From the NCBI GenBank assembly GCA_019038735.1, contig JAHOYW010000016.1, positions 1 through 7,698 of the forward strand: DNA of 7,698 nucleotides. Reading direction: 5' to 3'. The notes beneath the pieces are model-generated. The model was not told where the DNA came from. It worked only from the letters and a program-made list of their open reading frames with translations, and ran no database searches. Both the position numbers and the translations under genes were made by a program. This document shows, one piece after another, positions 1 to 6,871 of this stretch (within the stretch, counting starts at the first letter, position 1; the number at the start of each line of letters is the position of its first letter). The stretch is from Victivallales bacterium (lineage in GTDB: Bacteria; Verrucomicrobiota; Lentisphaeria; Victivallales; Victivallaceae).

Positions 1-1069
1 ATAATATAGCCTTACTGACTTTCGGGGCTAAATTTTTAAAGGGTCGGGTCAAAATATCGGGGCAATCCAGATGTTCAGCAAGTTTGCGCAGGAGCATATT
101 GTAATAAATAATTAAACGCCGTGGACCGCGCCGCCAGCCTGGAATCGCGCCCTTGCGAATAGATAAACTATCATCCGGCACGACCAGTTTTGGATTCATT
201 ATCAGCAAAGCTCCCAGCCCTGAACATTTTTTGCACGCTCCATAAGGGCTGTTAAATGAAAAATTTCTCGGCAGAAGCTGCGCAAAAGAGATTTTACAAT
301 CAAGACAGGCAAGGTGTTCGCTGATTTGTTCTTCAATCCATCCCTTGTCGCTTTCAAGAAGGACATTCATGACTCCACTGCCGTGTTTTAAGGCTAATTC
401 AATAGAATCATTCAAGCGCGCGGAATCCATTTTACCGGAAACCAGACGATCGATAACAGCTTCGATTGTATGGCGTTTATTTTTGTCCAAGTCAATAATA
501 TCTTCATCTAAAACAATGAATTTACCATCAATCCTTACCCTGACAAAACCTTCCGCGCTGATTTGTTCAAGTATATCACGGTGTTCGCCTTTGCGCCCGC
601 TTACGAAGGGCGCGAGCAGCATTAATTTTTTCTCTTTTGGATAGCTGAGTATTTTTTCGCTGATAGTTTGCGCGGACTGCGACTGGAGTTCTTTGCCGCA
701 TTTCGGGCAGTGCGCAATGCCGGTGTGAGCATAAAGCAAACGCAGGTAATCATAAATTTCAGTAACCGTCGCCACAGTCGAACGCGGACTGGAGCCGGCG
801 GAACGTTGCTCAATCGCAATTGCCGGGGAAAGCCCCTCAATATGATCGACTTTAGGTTTCTGCATGCGGTCAAGGAACTGACGCGCGTAGGCGGAAAGGC
901 TCTCAACATAACGGCGTTGTCCCTCGGCATAGAGAGTATCAAAAGCCAAAGAGGATTTTCCCGAGCCGCTAAGTCCAGTTATAACCGTCAATTTATCACG
1001 CGGAATCTCAACATCAATATTTTTCAAATTATGTTGACGCGCGCCTTTTATAGAAATATTTTTAAACAT
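1..1069 (-). CDS. uvrA: Excinuclease ABC subunit A, N-terminal part (cut by window edge)
   Basis: UvrA is the cytoplasmic damage-recognition ATPase of nucleotide excision repair; it loads UvrB onto damaged DNA. I read 356 residues from the ATG at 1069 to the left edge without a stop; the rest (a full UvrA is about 940 residues) lies outside. Visible are the Walker A motif GLSGSGKS (residues 32-39), the UvrA signature [19 protein letters not shown] (47-65), a CPKC pair (121-124), and the first zinc module as CxxC at 255/258 and 279/282, with the same 20-residue spacing as in E. coli UvrA. It overlaps the end of lnt by 8 bp. AAAGGAG at 1079-1085 lies 9 nt before the ATG, inside lnt. A GTG directly precedes the ATG in frame (1072), so the start could be one codon earlier. 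Family assignment is certain; only the distal part is unseen. Confidence 0.97.
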   Translation of the reverse strand, partial: MFKNISIKGARQHNLKNIDVEIPRDKLTVITGLSGSGKSSLAFDTLYAEGQRRYVESLSAYARQFLDRMQKPKVDHIEGLSPAIAIEQRSAGSSPRSTVATVTEIYDYLRLLYAHTGIAHCPKCGKELQSQSAQTISEKILSYPKEKKLMLLAPFVSGRKGEHRDILEQISAEGFVRVRIDGKFIVLDEDIIDLDKNKRHTIEAVIDRLVSGKMDSARLNDSIELALKHGSGVMNVLLESDKGWIEEQISEHLACLDCKISFAQLLPRNFSFNSPYGACKKCSGLGALLIMNPKLVVPDDSLSIRKGAIPGWRRGPRRLIIYYNMLLRKLAEHLDCPDILTRPFKNLAPKVSKAIL

Positions 1070-2828
1070 CACTAGCTTCTCCTTTGAACTTTCCCATCAG
1101 GGTCAGTTTTCGCTGGCGCCAGTTCAGTATGGAGATGATTATTCCGGCTAAGACCAGCAACCAGCACAAAGCTAAAAAGACATTGCCGTATCTGCTGTAA
1201 AATGTTAGTTTTGTCTTCAACGGCACTCTTACTTTTATAACACCGGCACGTCGTCCTCTGACTTCAGGAGCAGCAGTCATTTTACCGGTTTTTGGTGATT
1301 TTTTCTCAAACAAACAGTCAGAAATATAAGCGTTCGGCTGAATCAAACAACTCGCGCTGTTGTTGCCGACCCGTAGCATAGGCAGACCGGTTTCGATAGT
1401 GCGGAAAACACAATTTGCCAGATGCTGATCCGGCTCTGAACTGGTCGGATACCAGGCGTCATTAGTTATTACCAGCAGGAGATTAGCGTTATTCAGCACT
1501 TCTTGGCGTGAAATATACTCAAACATATCCTCGTAACAAACACTTACTCCAGCGCGTACGCCGGGCAGGATTTCCAAAGGAGCAAAGCTCTTTCCTGAAA
1601 TCAGGTCACGGTGCATATCAATACGCTTAACTATCCATTCAGGTAAATATTTACGGAATGGCACATATTCCCCGAATGGCACACGTTGAATTTTGCTGTA
1701 TTTGCTTTTGATTTTCCCATCAGGTCCAAATAGTATTGCGCTGTTCAGCATACCCGGCTCACGTTTTGACTGCGGCGGCAAGTCCTCAAAGTCTATAGTT
1801 CCTAATACAAGCGGCAATTTTACATATTTAATTAAATCATTTACATCAATGCGATATTTTTTGCTCAGCCAATTATTACCCTTATAAGCAAAAGGAGTCG
1901 CGCTTTCCGGCCAGATAATAATATCCGGCGCGGGCTTTTGCCGGACAATCTCATAAGACATCTTCAGATAAACATTCAAGGCTTCTAGAGCTTGCTCAAC
2001 ACTTGCCTGCCGTCGTTGTGAAATATCACCCTGAATCAGACCGGCATTGAACTCAATGCTTGCCTGTGGTGCTTTTTGACTGTGATACTTGTATGCTCCA
2101 ATACTGGAAACTGCCAGTAGTAAAAATAAAGTGATATAAAAAGGATAAGCTTGTGGAAATTTAACTTTCCCTTTTGTGCCTCTAAAGCGGTTTTTAAAAG
2201 CGATTGCCAAAGTTATATTAGTCAAAACAATAAGAAAACTAATTCCGTAAGTTCCGGTTACAGAACAAATTTGAATCAAAGAAAGATTTTGCCATTGGCT
2301 GGTTGATACATAGTTCCAGGGGAAAAATCTTGAGCGAAACCATTCGGTAACACACCACCACGCGGCAATAATGACAGCGTAAAAAAATGTTTTAAGTACA
2401 GAAGCGGGCATAAAGTTTTTTGTCGCGGTATAACCCTGAAGCTGAACATCGTTTGGAATAAGTATTCCCCGATGCAGACAGGGAACTAGGCATGCCCATA
2501 CTGCGGGGAATGGCGCCATTATCATCGCGGCAAAGAAAGGTATGATCGTTTCGATTTCTCGAAGCCAGAAGAAACAGGTGAACGCCCAGCCGAATCCCCA
2601 GATAAATCCACTTAAAGCAGCTCGTTTGTAATTTTGTTCCGAGCAGATCCAGAATAATGGAATTATTGCGATCCATGCCGTCGCGCTCCAGTTAAGCGGA
2701 GGTAGGCTGGAAGACATCAACATGCCTGAGGAAAATAAAATAATAAACTTAACGAGTCTAGTTGTCCAGCGTATTCGCCACGCTTCATTGCCTGAAAGCG
2801 AGTGTTTTTGTTCTTTTATTTGTGCCAT
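1062..2828 (-). CDS. lnt: Apolipoprotein N-acyltransferase
   Basis: Lnt is the inner-membrane enzyme that adds the third acyl chain to the N-terminal cysteine of diacylated lipoproteins, the last maturation step in Gram-negative bacteria. The protein has 588 residues, against about 512 in E. coli. A hydrophobic N-terminal half has segments near residues 25-40, 45-62, 72-88, 93-117, 146-163, 185-211 and 228-246. A periplasmic nitrilase-fold domain follows (about 257-535), and a last membrane helix lies at about 548-568. The catalytic triad is readable: Glu308 in WPESA, Lys379 in YSKIQRVPFGEYVP and Cys431 in SVCYED. The Lys-Cys spacing of 52 equals that of E. coli (335/387). Extra length seems to lie at the N-terminus, around 125-145, and in a basic tail after the last helix. 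The chosen ATG has a weak, distant purine-rich stretch (AGGAAAAGGGA, 2841-2851). It is the first gene of a leftward pair with uvrA. Confidence 0.96.
   Translation of the reverse strand: MAQIKEQKHSLSGNEAWRIRWTTRLVKFIILFSSGMLMSSSLPPLNWSATAWIAIIPLFWICSEQNYKRAALSGFIWGFGWAFTCFFWLREIETIIPFFAAMIMAPFPAVWACLVPCLHRGILIPNDVQLQGYTATKNFMPASVLKTFFYAVIIAAWWCVTEWFRSRFFPWNYVSTSQWQNLSLIQICSVTGTYGISFLIVLTNITLAIAFKNRFRGTKGKVKFPQAYPFYITLFLLLAVSSIGAYKYHSQKAPQASIEFNAGLIQGDISQRRQASVEQALEALNVYLKMSYEIVRQKPAPDIIIWPESATPFAYKGNNWLSKKYRIDVNDLIKYVKLPLVLGTIDFEDLPPQSKREPGMLNSAILFGPDGKIKSKYSKIQRVPFGEYVPFRKYLPEWIVKRIDMHRDLISGKSFAPLEILPGVRAGVSVCYEDMFEYISRQEVLNNANLLLVITNDAWYPTSSEPDQHLANCVFRTIETGLPMLRVGNNSASCLIQPNAYISDCLFEKKSPKTGKMTAAPEVRGRRAGVIKVRVPLKTKLTFYSRYGNVFLALCWLLVLAGIIISILNWRQRKLTLMGKFKGEASDV
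1079..1085 (-). promoter_or_regulatory. Ribosome binding site of uvrA, inside lnt
   Basis: On the minus strand AAAGGAG lies 9 nt before the uvrA ATG and within the last codons of lnt. Together with the 8 bp gene overlap it suggests that ribosomes finishing lnt can reinitiate on uvrA. The match and spacing are visible; the coupling is inferred. Confidence 0.7.
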
Positions 2829-2873
2829 TTTGCTTTTTGTTCCCTTTTCCTATTGAAATTAGTTTAGTTTAAT

Positions 2874-2901
2874 TTGGAATTTATTCAATCAAAGTTATAT
2901 T
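2874..2901 (+). promoter_or_regulatory. Candidate sigma70-type promoter for nadB operon
   Basis: TTGGAA (2874-2879) and TATATT (2896-2901) are separated by 16 bp in the AT-rich divergent spacer. They match the -35 and -10 consensus at 4/6 and 5/6 positions. A start near 2908 would give a leader of about 40 nt. AT-rich DNA yields such matches by chance, so this is tentative. Confidence 0.35.
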
Positions 2902-2924
2902 ATTCTTTTAATTAAAATTAACAA
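2896..2924 (-). promoter_or_regulatory. Candidate promoter for lnt-uvrA
   Basis: Reading leftward, TTGTTA (2924-2919) is followed after 17 bp by AATATA (2901-2896); a 19 bp spacing would give TATAAC (2899-2894). The -10 region would overlap the -10 of the candidate nadB promoter on the other strand. Some promoter must lie between the divergent genes, but the exact position is a guess from weak consensus matches. Confidence 0.28.
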
Positions 2925-2931
2925 AACTCCT

Positions 2932-2938
2932 AAGGAAG
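2932..2938 (+). promoter_or_regulatory. Ribosome binding site of nadB
   Basis: AAGGAAG ends 12 nt before the ATG at 2951. This is slightly long spacing, but it is the only Shine-Dalgarno-like element nearby and it supports that start. The surrounding bases TCCT-A-AGGA are partly self-complementary. Confidence 0.55.
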
Positions 2939-2950
2939 TATAATTGACTC

Positions 2951-4594
2951 ATGAAAGTCAGTGACCAGCTTGAATTTGATCATATTGTTATAGGTAGCGG
3001 AATTGCCGGACTTTCTTCGGCTTTGCATTTGGCGGAAGCCGGAGGAACTGTTGCCGTTATAACTAAAAGCGCCATCGATGAGTGCAATACAAAACTTGCG
3101 CAAGGCGGAATCGCCTGTGTGCTTGACAAGGAAGATACTTTTGATGCTCATATTCAGGATACCCTTTATGCCGGATCCGGACTTTGCAAAGAAGATGTTG
3201 TCAGAAAAATTATTGAAACAGGACCGGAAGTTGTTCATGAATTTATTGCCCGCGGCGCTCATTTCACTACTCGCGGAGAGTTGGGCGAAAAAACTCAAAA
3301 GAATAAATTTGACCTTGGTCGTGAAGGCGGACATTCACAGCGCCGGGTTCTTCACGCCGGCGATATAACCGGCGAAGAGATTGAACGCATCCTGATAAAA
3401 TCGTGTCTTGCCAATAAAAAAATCAAAGTATTTAAAAATCATATTTCTATTGATTTAATTATAAAACGTGAAAATAAGCAAAAAATCAGACATTGTGTCG
3501 GAGTTTACGCTTTGGATCGCGATAATAAAATCGTAAAAACTTTTCACGGCATGACTACTACTGTCGCGACTGGCGGAAACGGTAAAGTTTATCTTTATAC
3601 GAGCAATCCTGATATTGCCTGTGGTGCCGGAGTCGCGATGGGTTATCGTGCCGGAGTTAAAATCGCGAATATGGAATTTATTCAATTCCATCCAACTATT
3701 CTGCATGACAAGAGTATTCGTTCTTTCCTTATCAGTGAAGCCGTCCGCGGTGAAGGCGCGGTGTTGAAATGCCGTAATAAAAAAGGCAAGCTTGTCTCAT
3801 TTATGAAAAAATACCACCCGATGAAAAGCCTCGCGCCGCGTGATGTCGTCGCTAGAGCTATTGACAGTGAGATGAAGCGTTTAGGACAGGAATGTGTTTA
3901 TTTGGATATTAGGCATCATGATGAAAAAACTTTAAAACTCCGTTTTCCAAATATTTTCAAAAAATGCCTCGAAGCCGGGATAAATATGGCAAAAGATCCC
4001 ATTCCTGTCGTTCCCGCGGCACATTATTCCTGTGGTGGAATTTTGACTGATGTCAACGGCGCGACGGAGATTCCAGGATTTTACGCGGTTGGAGAAGCTG
4101 CCTGTACCGGCTTACATGGAGCGAACCGTCTTGCTAGTAATAGTTTATTAGAAGCGATGGTGGTTGCTAAATTATCTTCCCGGGATATTTATGGTAAAAT
4201 AGAGATTTTGAGAGATTTATCGCAAGATACAAGTGTTTCCAGTTGGACCTGCGGCAATGCGACAAATTCCGATGAACTAGTTGTAATTTCCCATAATTGG
4301 GATGAGATTCGTCATTTTATGTGGGATTATGTCGGGATTTTCCGTACCAACAAACGTTTGCAGCGCGCTAAGGCAAGAATAAAACTGATTCGGCAGGAAA
4401 TTGAAAAATACTACTGGGATTTTCTTCTTACGCCGGATTTGATTGAATTACGTAATATTGCTTCTACGGCGGAAATAATTATCGATTCCGCTTTGAGCCG
4501 CAAAGAGAGCCGTGGCTTGAATTTCAACGCGGATTATCCATGCCGCGACGCGGATCTTGATTGTGTTAACACTATTGTTCAGCGGAAATTTTAA
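2951..4594 (+). CDS. nadB: L-aspartate oxidase
   Basis: NadB is a cytoplasmic FAD flavoenzyme that oxidises L-aspartate to iminoaspartate, the first step of de novo NAD synthesis; NadA then makes quinolinate from it. At 547 residues it is close to E. coli NadB (540). Visible are the FAD-binding GSGIAG (15-20), TKLAQGGIA (47-55), LGREGGHSQRR (122-132), QFHPT (245-249), SEAVRGEGA (262-270), APRDVVARAI (295-304), AHYSCGGI (357-364), the GEAACTGLHGANRLASNSLL block (381-400) and a C-terminal ESRGLNFNADYP (519-530). Residues equivalent to the E. coli active site (Glu121, His244, Arg290, His351, Arg386) appear present as Glu125, His247, Arg297, His358 and Arg393. The HYSCGG motif and the C-terminal ESRG motif favour NadB over the related SdhA/FrdA subunits. 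No nadA or nadC lies in the window. It heads a rightward operon, and its stop is 2 bp before pcnB. Confidence 0.96.
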   Translation: MKVSDQLEFDHIVIGSGIAGLSSALHLAEAGGTVAVITKSAIDECNTKLAQGGIACVLDKEDTFDAHIQDTLYAGSGLCKEDVVRKIIETGPEVVHEFIARGAHFTTRGELGEKTQKNKFDLGREGGHSQRRVLHAGDITGEEIERILIKSCLANKKIKVFKNHISIDLIIKRENKQKIRHCVGVYALDRDNKIVKTFHGMTTTVATGGNGKVYLYTSNPDIACGAGVAMGYRAGVKIANMEFIQFHPTILHDKSIRSFLISEAVRGEGAVLKCRNKKGKLVSFMKKYHPMKSLAPRDVVARAIDSEMKRLGQECVYLDIRHHDEKTLKLRFPNIFKKCLEAGINMAKDPIPVVPAAHYSCGGILTDVNGATEIPGFYAVGEAACTGLHGANRLASNSLLEAMVVAKLSSRDIYGKIEILRDLSQDTSVSSWTCGNATNSDELVVISHNWDEIRHFMWDYVGIFRTNKRLQRAKARIKLIRQEIEKYYWDFLLTPDLIELRNIASTAEIIIDSALSRKESRGLNFNADYPCRDADLDCVNTIVQRKF

Positions 4595-4596
4595 TT

Positions 4597-5841
4597 ATGC
4601 GTGATAATCTAGTTGTTGCAAAACCTATATATGAAATTGTTCGAAAATTGCAGGATGGCGGCTTCGCAGCTTACATAGTGGGCGGTGCTATTCGCGATTT
4701 AATGCTTGGACGTGAACCTAAAGATTATGACATCTCCACCTCAGCAACCCCCGAAGAAATCCGCACAGTCTTCGGACGACGGCAAGCTCGGATTATCGGT
4801 AAACGGTTCCGGCTGGTTCATGTTCGCTGCGGTCATGAGATTGTCGAGATCAGCACTTTTCGCCGCAACCCGGATGATACCGGACAAATTGCCGGCAAAC
4901 ACAAACAACAAGCAGTTCCCGAGAATATGATTTTCCGGGATAATGATTTCGGAACCGCCGAAGAAGATGCCTGGCGCCGGGATTTCACTGTCAATGCTTT
5001 ATTTTATGATCCGGTTCACGATGATTTGATCGATTATACCGGTTGCGGAATTGATGATATGCATGCCGGAGTCGTTCGCGTTGTTGGAGAAGCGGAACTG
5101 CGCTTCGAAGAAGATCCGGTTAGGATATTGCGTGCTTTGAAACTTGTTGGTCAATATGGATTTACATTTGAAGCTAAGACCGAACTCGCGGTTCGGGCGC
5201 ATGGAGATTTAATTCTTCACGCCGCCGCTTCAAGACTCTCGCTGGAAATGGAAAAAATCCTTAAAAATGCTTATTGCGACGGCATTTTTAACGCTTTCCA
5301 TGATTATGGATTTTTACAATACTGCCTGCCATATCTGGAAGCAAATTGGAACTCTCCCGCCAGAACTTACGCCATGCAGCTTTTGGCGGAACGTAACAGT
5401 CATGTATTAGAGGGGAGATATCGCAACAGTATTTCTCTTGCGATGGCGGTTATCGCTCTGCCGTTTGTCGAAGCTGAAATAGGTTTAGGTCAGCATGGCA
5501 AACTTTGGAAAAAAAATCATCGCAGCGGCGCGGATATTCGGCGTATTGTCAGTGATGTTTTTCAACCACACAATATGATTAAACGTCTAGCGATGTCTGC
5601 TCAAAATATTCTAAGTTCCCAGCCGGATTTCTTTAATCCTGAGAAAAAACGCAGCACTTTACTGCATTCTTCGGGGTATGGACACGCGCGGGAAGTATTG
5701 ATGCTGCAGAATGCCGTTCTCTGGCATGATGACAAGCTGACTTCGACATGGCCACGCCCAATGCCGAGCAAAAGACGACACAGCCACAGCAATCATAAAC
5801 GTCCAAAGAAACGCAAAGTACAGCACAAAAATGAAAAATAA
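4597..5841 (+). CDS. pcnB: Poly(A) polymerase / CCA-adding family nucleotidyltransferase, PcnB type
   Basis: This is a class II nucleotidyltransferase of 414 residues. PcnB adds poly(A) tails to RNA 3' ends, which promotes decay. The head domain shows YIVGGAIRDLMLGREPKDYD (26-45) with the metal-binding pair Asp43/Asp45, then GKRFRLVHV (68-76), a flexible loop, FRDNDFGTAEEDAWRRDFTV (113-132), and the neck motif EEDPVRILRA (171-180), followed by ASRLSLEMEKIL (211-222). The phrase running from RDNDFG into WRRDFT, the GKRFRLVHV stretch and a lysine/arginine-rich tail (392-414) resemble E. coli PcnB more than plain CCA-adding enzymes, but the two activities are hard to separate by sequence, so CCA addition remains possible. 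The start lies 2 bp after nadB with no good ribosome binding site (only AGCGGAAA), which suggests coupling. The last 11 bp overlap the next gene. Confidence 0.88.
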   Translation: MRDNLVVAKPIYEIVRKLQDGGFAAYIVGGAIRDLMLGREPKDYDISTSATPEEIRTVFGRRQARIIGKRFRLVHVRCGHEIVEISTFRRNPDDTGQIAGKHKQQAVPENMIFRDNDFGTAEEDAWRRDFTVNALFYDPVHDDLIDYTGCGIDDMHAGVVRVVGEAELRFEEDPVRILRALKLVGQYGFTFEAKTELAVRAHGDLILHAAASRLSLEMEKILKNAYCDGIFNAFHDYGFLQYCLPYLEANWNSPARTYAMQLLAERNSHVLEGRYRNSISLAMAVIALPFVEAEIGLGQHGKLWKKNHRSGADIRRIVSDVFQPHNMIKRLAMSAQNILSSQPDFFNPEKKRSTLLHSSGYGHAREVLMLQNAVLWHDDKLTSTWPRPMPSKRRHSHSNHKRPKKRKVQHKNEK

Positions 5842-6853
5842 TTTATCCGCGCTACTACTGACAGACAGCAATGCTTTTGTTTATCTGCAATGTTCTGCGG
5901 GAAAAATTAGCTTGTTTGACAGCGCTGCGGATTTTGAATTACTTACGAGCTCACCGCTTTTAGAAAATGGAGAAATTTCAGTAGCAATTGCCGAAATCAC
6001 TCCCTTGGAAACCTTAGCACATGATACTCTATGTTTGAGTTTACAGGATGCTGTAAATATGATTGAAAACGAGCGTATTAGCGATATTTTGACCATCGCC
6101 GCTCTGCTTAAAGCTGAACATTTCAAACTAATCAAAGCCAAAACGCAAATCCTTTATCAGGATGAATACTGTATCGCCGTCAACAAGCCCCACGGTTTAC
6201 TGGTGCATCGCACGAGCATGTCTAGCGACAAAGAATTTCTCTTGCAGCGGGTGCGTGATCAAAGCGGCAAAAAAGTTTATCCGGTACATCGGCTTGACCG
6301 ACCGACTTCCGGCGCGGTGTTATTTGCGTTCAGTAAAGATATTGTCGCTGAATTTTTCCGCGTTTTCCGGGAACGTGCTGTCAAAAAAACATATTTAGCT
6401 CTGGTTCGCGGCTGGACGGATGATTCAGGCGTGGTTGATTCTCCATTGAAAACAGCCGGCGGCAAAGAGCAAGACGCATTGACTCTATACAAAACTATAG
6501 CAAAAGTAGAAATAGACATTCCGGTAGAACCATACGAAAAAGCCCGTTATTCTCTAGTAGAAATTGATTTAAAAACTGGACGAACCCACCAGATTCGCCG
6601 GCATTTTGCCCATTTGCGTCATCCCTTAATAGGTGACACGACGCACGGCGATGGTCGGCACAATCAAATGTTCAGAGATAAAATAAACTCCCACCGCCTG
6701 ATGCTGACGGCAACAAAATTAGAATTACTCCACCCATTCACTCAAAAAAAACTGGAAATAAACGCACCACTGGAAAGCGGTTTCAAAACAGTTTTAAGGA
6801 AGCTAGGTATATCATTGAATTATCCTATTAACGACTGTACATTAAAAGAGTAA
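5831..6853 (+). CDS. truC: TruC-like tRNA pseudouridine synthase with N-terminal extension
   Basis: This is an RluA-family pseudouridine synthase of 340 residues. In E. coli, TruC isomerises U65 in some tRNAs. From about residue 106 the protein follows E. coli TruC (260 residues) closely: ILYQDEYCIAVNKPHGLLVH (107-126), VRDQSGKKVYPVHRLDRPTSG (141-161) with catalytic Asp156, LVRGW (191-195), LKTGRTHQIRRHFAHLRHPL (247-266), GDTTHGD (268-274), RLML (289-292) and HPFT (301-304). The first ~105 residues have no counterpart that I recognise. An internal ATG at 6059 (residue 77), with AGGA 10 nt upstream, would give a 264-residue protein of near-standard length. The ATG at 5831 lacks a clear ribosome binding site but overlaps the pcnB stop, which permits coupling. 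The fold and catalytic class are certain and the TruC subgroup likely; the true N-terminus is open. Confidence 0.87.
   Translation: MKNNLSALLLTDSNAFVYLQCSAGKISLFDSAADFELLTSSPLLENGEISVAIAEITPLETLAHDTLCLSLQDAVNMIENERISDILTIAALLKAEHFKLIKAKTQILYQDEYCIAVNKPHGLLVHRTSMSSDKEFLLQRVRDQSGKKVYPVHRLDRPTSGAVLFAFSKDIVAEFFRVFRERAVKKTYLALVRGWTDDSGVVDSPLKTAGGKEQDALTLYKTIAKVEIDIPVEPYEKARYSLVEIDLKTGRTHQIRRHFAHLRHPLIGDTTHGDGRHNQMFRDKINSHRLMLTATKLELLHPFTQKKLEINAPLESGFKTVLRKLGISLNYPINDCTLKE
6045..6061 (+). promoter_or_regulatory. Possible internal translation start in truC-like gene
   Basis: AGGA (6045-6048) stands 10 nt before an in-frame ATG (6059-6061). A start here would remove 76 residues of the unrecognised N-terminal extension and leave a 264-residue TruC-like protein. 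The element is short and may be chance. Confidence 0.3.
6815..6843 (+). promoter_or_regulatory. Candidate promoter for the TPR gene
   Basis: TTGAAT (6815-6820) and TACATT (6838-6843) are 17 bp apart at the end of the truC-like gene, each matching consensus at 4/6. Transcription from about 6850 would reach the strong ribosome binding site at 6860-6865, but would leave almost no leader before the ATG at 6857. This is a weak call; read-through from the upstream operon is equally possible. Confidence 0.25.
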
Positions 6854-6859
6854 CTAATG

Positions 6860-6865
6860 AAGGAG
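6860..6865 (+). promoter_or_regulatory. Ribosome binding site deciding the TPR gene start
   Basis: AAGGAG lies 6 nt before TTG at 6872, which is ideal spacing. It sits inside the reading frame that would open at the ATG at 6857, whose own upstream region has only a weak AAAGAG. This favours the TTG start, although the ATG cannot be excluded. Confidence 0.6.
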
Positions 6866-6871
6866 TTAATT

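Noticed and set aside
345..644. Open frame of 99 codons on the plus strand opposite uvrA
   Set aside because: It is antisense to uvrA coding sequence and has serine-rich low-information content typical of shadow frames.
622..942. Open frame of 106 codons on the minus strand within uvrA
   Set aside because: It is an out-of-frame shadow of uvrA; the UvrA signature motifs are in the other frame.
668..1075. Open frame of 135 codons on the plus strand opposite uvrA
   Set aside because: It lies entirely antisense to a well-supported uvrA frame, with no recognisable domain and no reason to expect a gene.
2928..2938. Short inverted repeat TCCT-A-AGGA around the nadB ribosome binding site
   Set aside because: Four base pairs with no usable loop cannot form a stable regulatory hairpin; probably chance.
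2930..3334. Open frame of 134 codons on the minus strand opposite the start of nadB
   Set aside because: It is antisense to the FAD-binding region of nadB, whose motifs are unmistakable.
5881..6141. Minus-strand open frame of 86 codons opposite the truC-like N-terminal extension
   Set aside because: I considered it because the extension is unrecognised. It has no clear ribosome binding site or domain and would be an isolated antisense gene, so the plus-strand extension is the simpler reading.
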